Origin: Mesonia hippocampi
GTDB taxonomy: Bacteria > Bacteroidota > Bacteroidia > Flavobacteriales > Flavobacteriaceae
Assembly (NCBI RefSeq): GCF_014197445.1
Contig: NZ_JACIFO010000001.1
Span: forward strand, 372,001-436,000
Reading direction: 5' to 3'
DNA length: 64,000 bases
The position numbers and the translations under genes are program-made. Under the pieces are notes generated by a model. The model was given only the letters and a program-made list of their open reading frames with translations. It was not told the DNA's origin and did not search any database. How positions within the stretch are numbered: the stretch's first letter is position 1; every line of letters starts with the position of its first letter. Below are positions 35,392 to 43,000 of this stretch, one piece after another.

Positions 35392-36183
35392 CTATATTAT
35401 TTTAAGTACTCCTGAATCTGCCCTTAAAGAAGCTCCATTAGTAGCAATTGAAAGTGGACTTGCCAAGTAAGTAACCAAACTTGCTATTTCATTTGGTTCA
35501 ATGAATCTTTGTAATAAAATTTGTGGGTTAGACTGCTGAATAATTACATTTTTCATTTGTTCAACCTCTAAGCTTTGGGCTTCAGCAACTTGTTCAACAA
35601 CCTTTGATACTCCATCGGAATAGGTAGGACCACCTAAAATAGTGTTTACTGTAATTTTGGTTCCTTTTGTTAATTTAGAAAGTCCATTAGCAATAGCCGA
35701 CATTGCTGCTTTTGTCATACCATAGTGAATCATATTTTCAGGCACATTTACTCCTGATTCACTGCTTATAAAAATAATTCTCCCCCAATTTTTATTTTGC
35801 ATTTTAGGCAATAATTTACGAGATAAACGAACACTACTCATTACATTTACCTCAAAGTAGTTATACCAATCTTCATCGGTTATATTTTGAAATTCTTCAA
35901 CTTCAAAAATTCCGATATTATTTACCAAAATATCTATATCAGTTAGATGCTGAAGCAGATTTTCTACTTCTTCTTTCTTTGAAAAATCAGCCGATATTGC
36001 TGAAATTATTCCATTAGGAAATTGTTTTTGTAATTGTTTTTTTGCTTGTTCTGTTTTTGATTTTTTTCGTCCGTTAATGGTTACAGAAACTCCTTCTTGC
36101 AATAATTGCTGCGCGATAGCAAAACCAATTCCTTGTGTTGAGCCACTTATAAATGCTGTCTTTCCTGTTAACTTTAATTCCAT
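35392..36183 (-). CDS. SDR family oxidoreductase
   Basis: A 263-residue classical short-chain dehydrogenase: cofactor motif SGSTQGIGFAIAQ, NNIG (LVNNIGIF), catalytic Ser (ISSESG) and YGMTK (YxxxK). The C-terminus ITVNTILGGPTYSDGV and ASLVTYLASPLSIATNGASLRADSG is standard. It is transcribed after the TetR gene (42-bp gap) and is the probable regulated partner. Similar TetR-SDR pairs are widespread; the substrate is unknown. The pair occupies the last position of array 2. Confidence 0.9.
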   Translation of the reverse strand: MELKLTGKTAFISGSTQGIGFAIAQQLLQEGVSVTINGRKKSKTEQAKKQLQKQFPNGIISAISADFSKKEEVENLLQHLTDIDILVNNIGIFEVEEFQNITDEDWYNYFEVNVMSSVRLSRKLLPKMQNKNWGRIIFISSESGVNVPENMIHYGMTKAAMSAIANGLSKLTKGTKITVNTILGGPTYSDGVSKVVEQVAEAQSLEVEQMKNVIIQQSNPQILLQRFIEPNEIASLVTYLASPLSIATNGASLRADSGVLKII

Positions 36184-36225
36184 TTTTATTTTTGTAATGA
36201 TTATTAAATAAATGTTTAAAAAAAT

Positions 36226-36807
36226 TTAATTGATTATCTGAAGTTGCAATTCAATTTGCTGTTTTAAAATTTCTTTATCCGGGTAAATTCTTCGTAATGT
36301 ATTAATTCCAAGCCAAAGTGTAATCAAGTACTTTCCCAAAACATCTGCCGCTATTTTTGATTTGATGTTGCCTTTTTTTTGTTCTTTAAGAATGGTAGTA
36401 GTATAGAGTTTTTCTGTTTCTTTTATAATTTTTATTGCTTCATTTTCTAGCTCTTCGTCTATAAAAGTCATTTCTACAATTGTATTAGCAACAATACATC
36501 CTTTCAAGTGGGATTCTTTTGACACAGTTGCCACACTAATGAAAAACTCTTTAATTAATTCGATAGGTTTATCGCTATTTTGTAGTTTGGTTTTGAAAGT
36601 TTCTAAATCTTCTTTGCGTTGTTGCAGTGATTTTTTGAATAATTCTTTTTTCCCGCCTTTAAATGTGTTGTATAAACTACCTGCCCCTGCTCCAGTAGCA
36701 GTACTTAGTTCAGACAAGGACGTGGCATTATATCCTTTTTTCCAAAATATTTCTTGGGCTTTGAGCACCATTTCTTTGTCTTTATAAACAACCGGTCTTC
36801 CTTTCAT
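36226..36807 (-). CDS. TetR-family transcriptional regulator
   Basis: A 193-residue repressor. N-terminal HTH: GRPVVYKDKEMVLKAQEIFWKKGYNATSLSELSTATGAGAGSLYNTFKGGKKELFKKSL. The ligand domain (SHLKGCIVANTIVEMTFIDEELENEAIKIIKETEKLY) resembles the TetR_C_10/33-like AcrR group. It starts 85 bp after cassette repeat copy 2 and precedes the SDR gene, which it probably controls together with itself. Confidence 0.9.
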   Translation of the reverse strand: MKGRPVVYKDKEMVLKAQEIFWKKGYNATSLSELSTATGAGAGSLYNTFKGGKKELFKKSLQQRKEDLETFKTKLQNSDKPIELIKEFFISVATVSKESHLKGCIVANTIVEMTFIDEELENEAIKIIKETEKLYTTTILKEQKKGNIKSKIAADVLGKYLITLWLGINTLRRIYPDKEILKQQIELQLQIIN

Positions 36808-36891
36808 TTATTTTTATAATGATTGTTACAAAAATAGAAAAAATAAAACTGAAACAAATAATTTCAGTTATAAAATTTTCACATTACCGCT

Positions 36892-37099
36892 AACGCCCTG
36901 ACGGATATGGCTATTTGCTCCGAAGTGTAAACTTCAAGAGCAAAGAGAGCCATTATTTGTTGTCGAGAATTCACCTATGTAGGCGTCTCAAGTTAATAGT
37001 TATTAACAATTTACTACAACTATAGCGAATTACAGTCGTACTGTCAGGGCGTTGCTCGAGAATAGCTCAAGAAAAAGTGTTGCTGTAGGCGACATGAGT
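36892..37099 (+). repeat. Composite attC-like repeat, copy 2
   Basis: Starts AACGCCCTGACGGATATGGC and closes CTGTCAGGGCGTTG at about 37054. A shortened part A follows (CTCGAGAATAGCTCAAGAAA) and continues into the duplicated segment ending near 37440. It lies directly upstream (in gene direction) of the TetR/SDR cassette. The -7-like box is TATAGTTG in this copy. Confidence 0.87.
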
Positions 37100-37440
37100 A
37101 TTCATTTTTTTCATCGATAAAAAAACGAATCAAAAAAATCTAGGCTACTGAATCTTGTCTTAAATTTATTACTCCGAATCTAAATTTTAGAGAACTCGTA
37201 TTGGCAAACCAATACTCAAACAGCCTAAAATTTCAACGCTTCTTTCGTGGCAAATTTTACAGACAATTTTCACGATGCCGAAAAACCCGACACTTTTGGT
37301 TTGTTTGGTATTAAAACAAAAAAACGTACAGCTTCATTTTTAAGAAACTCAACTATTAACTATTCGCTCAACTAGTAAAAAAATAAAACCGCTTAAAACG
37401 GCTTATATAATATTAATTTAGGTAAAATTATAGGTTTGTG
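37089..37440 (+). repeat. Duplicated ~350-bp segment, copy A
   Basis: Runs from TAGGCGACATGAGTATTC through a GTATTGG/CCAATAC hairpin, TTTCGTGGCAAATTTTACAG and the AAGCCG/CGGCTT terminator. It is nearly identical to 39955-40316. No credible gene lies inside, and it fills the space between two cassettes. Confidence 0.82.
37386..37404 (-). terminator. Cassette-tail terminator, copy 2
   Basis: Minus-strand AAGCCG-TTTTAAG-CGGTTT then TTATTTTTTT; one G-T wobble compared with the other two copies. It ends transcripts from the CrtO-like gene. Confidence 0.75.
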
Positions 37441-37459
37441 TAACAGCTACTATTGTTAG

Positions 37460-37918
37460 CTACAGTTTTATTTGACGATTAATGAGTTTGTCAATCCGTC
37501 TTTTGTTTTCTTGTTGTAATAATGAAGGATATAAATTCATTAAAATATTCGCAATCATTATTATCAGACCGAATAAAAAGTCGTGAGTAATACTTTTATA
37601 AACAGCAAAAAAGGTCACGAAAATAAACCCAATTAAATGACTTATTTCCGCAATTGTCATTTCCTTTCGTATTTCAGTCAATTCCGTTTTTTTATTTTTC
37701 AATTTTATTTTCTGATTAAAAAACTTGAAAAATGAATTTTTCACAATCCATTTAAAATAATCAATTCCAATAGTTTTATTTAAAGATTTACTTTCAATAA
37801 AATTCAGATTTGATATTTTTTTGTAATATTCAGTTTTGACAAGAATACTATTAATTATCATTCCGACTATCCACGATATAAATGATATTGATATTCCAAA
37901 TATTAAATATTTAAGCAT
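37460..37918 (-). CDS. CrtO-like (glycosyl-4,4'-diaponeurosporenoate acyltransferase family) membrane protein
   Basis: A 152-residue protein with three or four membrane helices. The block EIRKEMTIAEISHLIGFIFVTFF followed by ANILMNLYPSLLQQENKRRIDKLI is the signature of the CrtO acyltransferase family, which in staphylococci acylates the staphyloxanthin precursor. In Bacteroidota such genes usually occur without a carotenoid cluster, so the true substrate here is unknown. It is a single-gene cassette: repeat copy 3 lies 39 bp upstream and the duplicated segment lies downstream. Confidence 0.72.
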   Translation of the reverse strand: MLKYLIFGISISFISWIVGMIINSILVKTEYYKKISNLNFIESKSLNKTIGIDYFKWIVKNSFFKFFNQKIKLKNKKTELTEIRKEMTIAEISHLIGFIFVTFFAVYKSITHDFLFGLIIMIANILMNLYPSLLQQENKRRIDKLINRQIKL

Positions 37919-37956
37919 AACTCTCTTGAATTTCGTGTTTTTTCATAATTGTAGCC

Positions 37957-38231
37957 AACGCCCTAACGGATATGGCGATTTGCGTTGAAGTGAAAACTTC
38001 AAGAGCAAAGAGAGCCATTATTTGTTGTCGAGAGTTTACCTATGTAGGCATCTCAAGTTAATAGTTATTAATAATTTACTACAAATATAGCGAATTACAG
38101 TTGTACTTTCAGGGCGTTGTTCGAGAATAGCTCAAGAAAAAGTGTTGCTGTACGACTTCGCGAATATAACTCGTTGAAAGACGAACTCCTTCTCTATTTA
38201 AGTGCGGAGTCGTCTACTCGATTGGCAACTG
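37957..38231 (+). repeat. Composite attC-like repeat, copy 3, with cassette tail
   Basis: AACGCCCTAACGGATATGGC ... TTTCAGGGCGTTGTTCGAGA, then TAGCTCAAGAAAAAGTG. A tail follows that, in gene direction, starts GCCAATCGAGTAGACGACTC and folds (GACGACTCC against GGAGTTCGTC). It separates the CrtO-like gene from the toxin-antitoxin pair at 38237-38787. It contains TATATTTG in gene direction. Confidence 0.87.
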
Positions 38232-38236
38232 GCTTT

Positions 38237-38554
38237 TTATTCAGTTTCATCTATTTTATCAGGGTCTTGTCTTGTGTCAAAAACATTCGCAATTTCGATA
38301 CGTCTAAAGTCATAATTTATCCAATAAACTATTTTGTAATTCTTAAACACTAAATATCGAAATTCTTGTTTTCTATGTTCTAAGCTGGTTTCAACTTGCC
38401 CAATTTCTGGTTGCTTTTCAATTCCAATAGTCGAGTCAACAATTCCATTCACTAAATTTTCAGCGACTTTTTTACTTACTTTGATTAGATAATAGCTGTA
38501 AATATCCTCAAGTTTGTTTTCTGCAAGCTCTAACCAATAAACTTCTAACTCCAT
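38237..38554 (-). CDS. RelE/ParE-type toxin
   Basis: A 105-residue toxin: YWLELAENKLEDIYSYYLIKVSKKVAENLVNGIVDSTIGIEKQPEIGQVE, then QEFRYLVFKNYKIVYWINYDFRRIEIANVFDTRQDP. The pattern (helical pair, then a beta-sheet with a basic YKIVYW core) is the ParE/RelE fold. It overlaps the antitoxin gene by 10 bp and follows it. Five bases after its stop the conserved cassette tail (GCCAGTTGCCAATCGAGTAG in gene direction) begins. Confidence 0.88.
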   Translation of the reverse strand: MELEVYWLELAENKLEDIYSYYLIKVSKKVAENLVNGIVDSTIGIEKQPEIGQVETSLEHRKQEFRYLVFKNYKIVYWINYDFRRIEIANVFDTRQDPDKIDETE

Positions 38555-38787
38555 TTTTGGATTTTAGCCTTTAAATCCGTTGCTTTTATCATTCGTCCAT
38601 TTATTGAGTCTTCCATTGCTTGGTCAATTTCAGCGTTATATTGCTCTATTGTCATTGGCTTGAAGTTCTTTTCAATTAATTCAGCTTTCTTTTTGCGTAA
38701 TAATTTTTCAAGTCCGCTCACGATTTCCTCATTTTGAAGTCTTAAAAACTCTTGAACAAATGATATTTTCCTTGCTTCTAAATCCAT
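38545..38787 (-). CDS. Antitoxin of the RelE/ParE pair
   Basis: An 80-residue helical protein (ARKISFVQEFLRLQNEEIVSGLEKLLRKKKAELIEKNFKPMTIEQYNAEIDQAMEDSINGRMIKATDLKAKIQKW). The central MTIEQYNAEIDQAMEDSINGRMIKATDL is typical of antitoxins paired with ParE-like toxins in Bacteroidota. It starts 84 bp after repeat copy 4 and overlaps the toxin gene by 10 bp. Confidence 0.86.
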   Translation of the reverse strand: MDLEARKISFVQEFLRLQNEEIVSGLEKLLRKKKAELIEKNFKPMTIEQYNAEIDQAMEDSINGRMIKATDLKAKIQKWS

Positions 38788-38871
38788 TTCCTATTGTCTT
38801 TTTATCAAAGATACAAAATTATCAATTTCGGTTGCTTTTTATGATTATCTAATTTTTTTCAGCTTGTTGTC

Positions 38872-39145
38872 AACGCCCTGACGGATATGGCGATTTGCAC
38901 CGAAGTGTAAACTTCAAGAGCAAAAAGAGCCATTATTTGTTGTCGAGAGTTCGCCTATGTAGGCGTTTCAAGTTAATAGTTATTAATAATTTACTACAAC
39001 TATAGCGAATTACAGTCGTACTGTCAGGGCATTGCTCGAGAGTAGCTCAAGAGAAAGTGTTGCTGTACGATTTTGTGAATATAAATATTTTAGAGGCGAA
39101 CTCTTTCCTATTTGAGTGCAAAGCCGTCTACTCGATTGGCAATAG
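38872..39145 (+). repeat. Composite attC-like repeat, copy 4, with cassette tail
   Basis: AACGCCCTGACGGATATGGC ... CTGTCAGGGCATTGCTCGAG, then AGTAGCTCAAGAGAAAGTG. The tail in gene direction begins GCCAATCGAGTAGACGGCTT. It lies between the two toxin-antitoxin cassettes. The G-to-A change in GGGCATT matches the 18556-18605 fragment at the restriction locus. Confidence 0.87.
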
Positions 39146-39162
39146 TTTTTTTTAAAATTCCA

Positions 39163-39450
39163 TTATAATTTTTCATTCAAATCTTGTCTTCCAAGTATTG
39201 TCACTATTTCAACAATATTTTCATTGATTTTATAGTAAATACCATCAACTCCACAAACGCAACGTCTGTATCCTTTTTTTATATAGTCAACAGATTCAAA
39301 GGAAAAAGGTCGTTCAGCAATGATATCAAAATATTCAAAAAAAGACTCAAAATATTTGTCCGCTTGAGTCATTCCGAATTTTTTAACTCCGTAATGGTGA
39401 ATCCGAATCAAGTCATTTTTCGCTTCGTTTGTCAGTTTGTATTTAGCCAT
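39163..39450 (-). CDS. ParE-type toxin
   Basis: A 95-residue toxin: AKYKLTNEAKNDLIRIHHYGVKKFGMTQADKYFESFFEYFDIIAERPFSFESVDYIKKGYRRCVCGVDGIYYKINENIVEIVTILGRQDLNEKL. Start (YKLTxxAxxDL) and end (VEIVTILGRQD) are classical ParE features; ParE toxins poison DNA gyrase. It overlaps the ParD gene by 8 bp. Confidence 0.92.
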   Translation of the reverse strand: MAKYKLTNEAKNDLIRIHHYGVKKFGMTQADKYFESFFEYFDIIAERPFSFESVDYIKKGYRRCVCGVDGIYYKINENIVEIVTILGRQDLNEKL

Positions 39451-39682
39451 CTAGTAAAGACTTTGATTGAGCTAAAATACTTTCTTTGCTGTCATCCGTA
39501 AATCCACTTTTTTCAGCTTTTTCAATTTTAGCTCGAATCCAGTCAATTTTAACTTGCTGTTTTCGGGCTTGTCTAATCAAATCGTTAACTACCTCGCTTT
39601 TACTTGAATATTCCTTATTATCCACTTGGGATTTTAGCCATTCATCGTTCGGCTTTGTAAATGATATACTTTGTCTCGACAT
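39443..39682 (-). CDS. ParD-type antitoxin
   Basis: A 79-residue ribbon-helix-helix protein: RQSISFTKPNDEWLKSQVDNKEYSSKSEVVNDLIRQARKQQVKIDWIRAKIEKAEKSGFTDDSKESILAQSKSLL. The SSKSEVVNDLIRQ helix and the SGFTDDSKESILA C-terminus are typical of ParD/CopG antitoxins partnering ParE. The gene starts 58 bp after repeat copy 5. Confidence 0.92.
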   Translation of the reverse strand: MSRQSISFTKPNDEWLKSQVDNKEYSSKSEVVNDLIRQARKQQVKIDWIRAKIEKAEKSGFTDDSKESILAQSKSLLDG

Positions 39683-39739
39683 AATCTAATTATTTGATGT
39701 AAATATACACCAAATACGAATCACTTCCAAATTATAGCC

Positions 39740-39965
39740 AACGCCCTGATGGATATATCGATTTGCGCTGAAGTGATAGCTTCAAGAGCAAAGAGAGCCA
39801 TTAGACGTAATTCGCTATATCCGTTTGTTGTCGAGAGTTCACCTATGTAGGCGTCTCAAGTCAAAATATTAATAATATACTACAACTATAGCGAATTACA
39901 GTCGTACTGTCAGGGCGTTGTTCGAGAATAGCTCAAGAAAAAGTGTTGCTGTAGGCGACATGAGT
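39740..39965 (+). repeat. Composite attC-like repeat, copy 5
   Basis: AACGCCCTGATGGATATATC ... CTGTCAGGGCGTTGTTCGAG, then AATAGCTCAAGAAAAAGTG. It carries the extra block GACGTAATTCGCTATATCC also present in copies 1 and 6. It continues directly into duplicated segment copy B. Confidence 0.87.
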
Positions 39966-40316
39966 ATTCATTTTTTTCATCGATAAAAAAACGAATCAAA
40001 AAAATCTAGGCTACTGAATCTTGTCTTAAATTTATTATTCGGAAGCTAAATTTTAGAGAACTCGTATTGGCAAACCAATACTCAGACAGCCTAAAATTTC
40101 AACGCTTCTTTCGTGGCAAATTTTACAGACAATTTTCACGATGCCGAAAAACCCGACACTTTTGATTTGTTTGGTATTAAAAAAAAAAACGTACAGCTTC
40201 ATTTTTAAGCCACTCAACTATTAACTATTCGCTTAACTAATAAAAAAAATAAAGCCGCTTAAAACGGCTTATACAAAATCAATTTAGGCAAAGTTATAGG
40301 CTTGTGCAACGGTTAC
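39955..40316 (+). repeat. Duplicated ~350-bp segment, copy B
   Basis: Near-identical to 37089-37440, with scattered substitutions (for example CTCCGAAT/TTCGGAAG) and a short A-run length difference. It ends with the cassette-tail terminator and TAGGCTTGTGCAAC. Small ORFs in it are not conserved in start or length, so I treat it as non-coding. Confidence 0.82.
40252..40270 (-). terminator. Cassette-tail terminator, copy 3
   Basis: Minus-strand AAGCCG-TTTTAAG-CGGCTT followed by TTATTTTTTTTA. It stops the transcript of the NERD-helicase/TPR module. Confidence 0.82.
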
Positions 40317-40446
40317 CAATGTTGTGCGGTCGTACTTTTTCTTTTTCTGTCCGTCAGCGTTGGTAAAGACATACTCTTTTGCAATTTTTGGTTGCAGCGT
40401 TGGCTGGTGCGAATTGCAAATGTGTATGGCTTTTAGCGTTGGCATT
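40316..40446 (-). repeat. attC-like element, type 3, downstream copy
   Basis: In gene direction: CACATTTGCAATTCGCACCA ... CCAACGCTGCAACCAAAAAT ... CAAAAGAG ... ACCAACGCTGACGG ... CCGCACAAC. The word order matches the element at 45890-45999 (CACATTTGG, CTAACGCTGAAAAAACCAAA, AGAGCTG, GCCAACGG). The two therefore bracket the 5.4-kb helicase module. Confidence 0.6.
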
Positions 40447-43000
40447 ATATTACTTCAATTTCTGTTACTTTCCATTTGTCCCCTGCATAAATTGCTGTTG
40501 CGTTAACTCTACAGTCAACCAAAATTTGATGTTTTTGTAAGAGATATTTCGGCACGTAATAATCACCAACGAAAGCAAAGTCGGGTATTTCTTCATCATA
40601 ATTATAATTCTTATACTTAACTTCTAATAGACCTGTAATATCCTTTCTTAAATTAGGATTTACTTCTTCTGTAGGCTCAATGTTCAATACTTTTACTCTT
40701 AATTTTCTGTCTTTTCCTGTTTTAGTGCCAAAAGACAGTTTAATAAAATCGCCTTCTTTTGGTCTAATGTTTGTATCAGCATATTTAACTATTCCTTGCA
40801 ATTTGGATGAAATGACAAAATGAAATAATTGTTTTTGTTCATTTACTCCGTCCACAATGGCAATTTGAGTTTGAAATTTAGAAATTGCTACTTCTTTGTC
40901 AATTTTTTGGATTTGTCTTAATTCCGTTCGTTTTTCGTCTTTTACCTTCTTGACATAACTCTTAGCTCTTATAAAATCGCCAATTTGTAATTCACTATTT
41001 AATTGAGGAAAAAAGACTTCCTTGTTGTCCGTTGTAATTGCATGAATTATGTTTTTCCCTTTGTTGATGTAATCTACAACCGCAAAAGTGTCATTAAGTA
41101 TTTCCCAATTTTGTTTTTCTGTTTTGTCCGCAATGAGAGGAATATATTTGTATTCTGTTATGATATTTTTACTAAGCCAAGAAAAACTTCTTTCCACTTC
41201 TTTTTTAATTTCTTGCTTGTGAAGTTTGAATTTGAAAATCTGACCTATTTCGGATTGCTTCAAAACTTCAAAACGATTCTTTCCAATAGAAAACTCTATT
41301 GTTTCTCCGTTAGTAAAAGTCAAACGTTCTTTCCCCTTTTTGTTTTTCCATTTATCCGTTAAAACAACTTCTGTCCAATTAAAATCATCATATGCGAAGG
41401 TTTCAGCAAATGGAATGTATTTTTTATATAGTTCCTTATTGTCTTCTATACTTAGTTTGACTTGATTCGCTTTCTTGTAAAGCTCATCAAATTCTGATGA
41501 CAATTTCCAGTTCTTTATTTCTCGATGCTTCTTGTATGCTTCAAGTTCTATGAGTGCATTTTCTAACAAATTCTCATCAATCAAAGCCTTTGCTAGATTC
41601 AAATGAATATCACCCAAAAAATCTTCGTTATTTTCTAATTTCAATGCTTTTGACAACATCCCGATTTTTAAGGAGTTATCGGAAATAATACAATCTGAAA
41701 ACTCTTGCCACACATAATGCTTTTCAGCAAGTTCTAGAACAAGCTTTTTGTATATTTTGATTGCCAATTCTAATTCGTTGTTTCTTAAATGTAGTAATGC
41801 TTTTTGACGCAACAACCATTCATCATCTGGAAACAACTTGATTGCTTGTTCATATGCCTGGATAAGCCAAGATAAATCCTGTTCCGATGTTTGGGTTTTC
41901 AGAATTTCAAAAGTCTTCTTAAGTGCCTTTGTTGCTAATGGCTGGTATGTGTTTTCGTCTTTTTTGGTTTCTTTCCAATCTTGATTTCTTAAATTCTCGG
42001 GATTCCAATCTTTGAAAAAGTTAATAAACCGCCATTCTTCATTTTCTTTCATAAATCTTTCTGCAAGATTTAGAATTTCGGAATGCCACTTTGATTGTCC
42101 TTGTTTTGAATAATTGACATTGTATTGCTCAAATAAATTCCACAATTCGGCAAACCTGTTTTCCTTGTGAGTATTGAAAATGTTCCAAAAAATGGTTTCT
42201 CTGAAAAAGTCCAAAACGGTTTCTTTATCAAGGTCTATTTTGTTTGAAAATTCTTCGAGGTCTATTTCGGTATTTGATTTTACAAACTCTCTGCAAATGC
42301 GTGATATAAGCGAAGGAATACTTTTCCCATCTATATATCCATCGTTTAAATCTTCGTATCGAAGATTGTCTGGATTCCATAAAAGGAAGAAATTGTAAAA
42401 TTTAAAGTCGCTGTGTGTTTTGGAATAGTTTAGAGCAAAATTTAGAATCATAGAATGAAGCATTGAAGGTCTTTCATTCTTCAAGTTCATATAATCTCTC
42501 AAAAATGTTCGTACCCCAAGGGATGAAAGATTGCTTTCTTCTGCTTTAATGTATCGGTAAATTATCCAACCATAAGATTCGTGATGTAACTCTGAAAGTT
42601 GGTTTTGAGAAATCAGTTTTTTGCAAATAGCTAATGCTTCTTTATGTTTCCCATTCTTACTTAATTCTTCAGCTTTATGAACTTCCGAATAATTAGTATC
42701 AATTTTTGGACGAAGAAAGTTTTTTTGACTTTCAATTATTTCATCTTCATAACCTTGAAAATCTATTGTGCTTAATTCTCTGTAACAAGTTCCTGCTTGA
42801 TTTAAATTATTGTCTGTTATGTAGTGTTTACATAAATCTATGAGAACCCAAGCAAATGCTTTTTGAATCCAATCATCATAAGGTTCATCAGAATATAGTT
42901 TTCTTGCTATTCCTAAGGCATTGTTTAATTTATTCAGTTTTTCAACACCTGATAAATCTTTAGCTTCATTTCGTAATTCAAAAACCGTTTTAGAATCCAT
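40445..43000 (-). CDS. Large TPR and OB-fold protein, partner of the NERD helicase
   Basis: An 851-residue protein. Residues ~1-530 are TPR-like helical repeats (SKNGKHKEALAICKKLI, YEQAIKLFPDDEWLLRQKALLHLRNNELELAIKIYKKLV, LNLAKALIDENLLENALIELEAYKK). Residues ~530-851 contain several short beta-barrel units that look like OB/cold-shock-type domains (FAVVDYINKGKNIIHAITTDNKEVFFPQ, AIVDGVNEQKQLFHFVISSKLQGIVKY, GLLEVKYKNYNYDEEIPDFAFVGDYYVP). No enzyme motif is seen. It starts 11 bp before the end of the helicase gene, so the pair is translationally coupled. It probably binds nucleic acid and scaffolds the helicase-nuclease. I cannot name the family with certainty. Confidence 0.7.
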   Translation of the reverse strand: MDSKTVFELRNEAKDLSGVEKLNKLNNALGIARKLYSDEPYDDWIQKAFAWVLIDLCKHYITDNNLNQAGTCYRELSTIDFQGYEDEIIESQKNFLRPKIDTNYSEVHKAEELSKNGKHKEALAICKKLISQNQLSELHHESYGWIIYRYIKAEESNLSSLGVRTFLRDYMNLKNERPSMLHSMILNFALNYSKTHSDFKFYNFFLLWNPDNLRYEDLNDGYIDGKSIPSLISRICREFVKSNTEIDLEEFSNKIDLDKETVLDFFRETIFWNIFNTHKENRFAELWNLFEQYNVNYSKQGQSKWHSEILNLAERFMKENEEWRFINFFKDWNPENLRNQDWKETKKDENTYQPLATKALKKTFEILKTQTSEQDLSWLIQAYEQAIKLFPDDEWLLRQKALLHLRNNELELAIKIYKKLVLELAEKHYVWQEFSDCIISDNSLKIGMLSKALKLENNEDFLGDIHLNLAKALIDENLLENALIELEAYKKHREIKNWKLSSEFDELYKKANQVKLSIEDNKELYKKYIPFAETFAYDDFNWTEVVLTDKWKNKKGKERLTFTNGETIEFSIGKNRFEVLKQSEIGQIFKFKLHKQEIKKEVERSFSWLSKNIITEYKYIPLIADKTEKQNWEILNDTFAVVDYINKGKNIIHAITTDNKEVFFPQLNSELQIGDFIRAKSYVKKVKDEKRTELRQIQKIDKEVAISKFQTQIAIVDGVNEQKQLFHFVISSKLQGIVKYADTNIRPKEGDFIKLSFGTKTGKDRKLRVKVLNIEPTEEVNPNLRKDITGLLEVKYKNYNYDEEIPDFAFVGDYYVPKYLLQKHQILVDCRVNATAIYAGDKWKVTEIEVI

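Noticed and set aside
37100-37440. Short ORFs inside the duplicated segments
   Set aside because: The frames differ in start and length between the two copies, which argues that the conserved feature is not protein.
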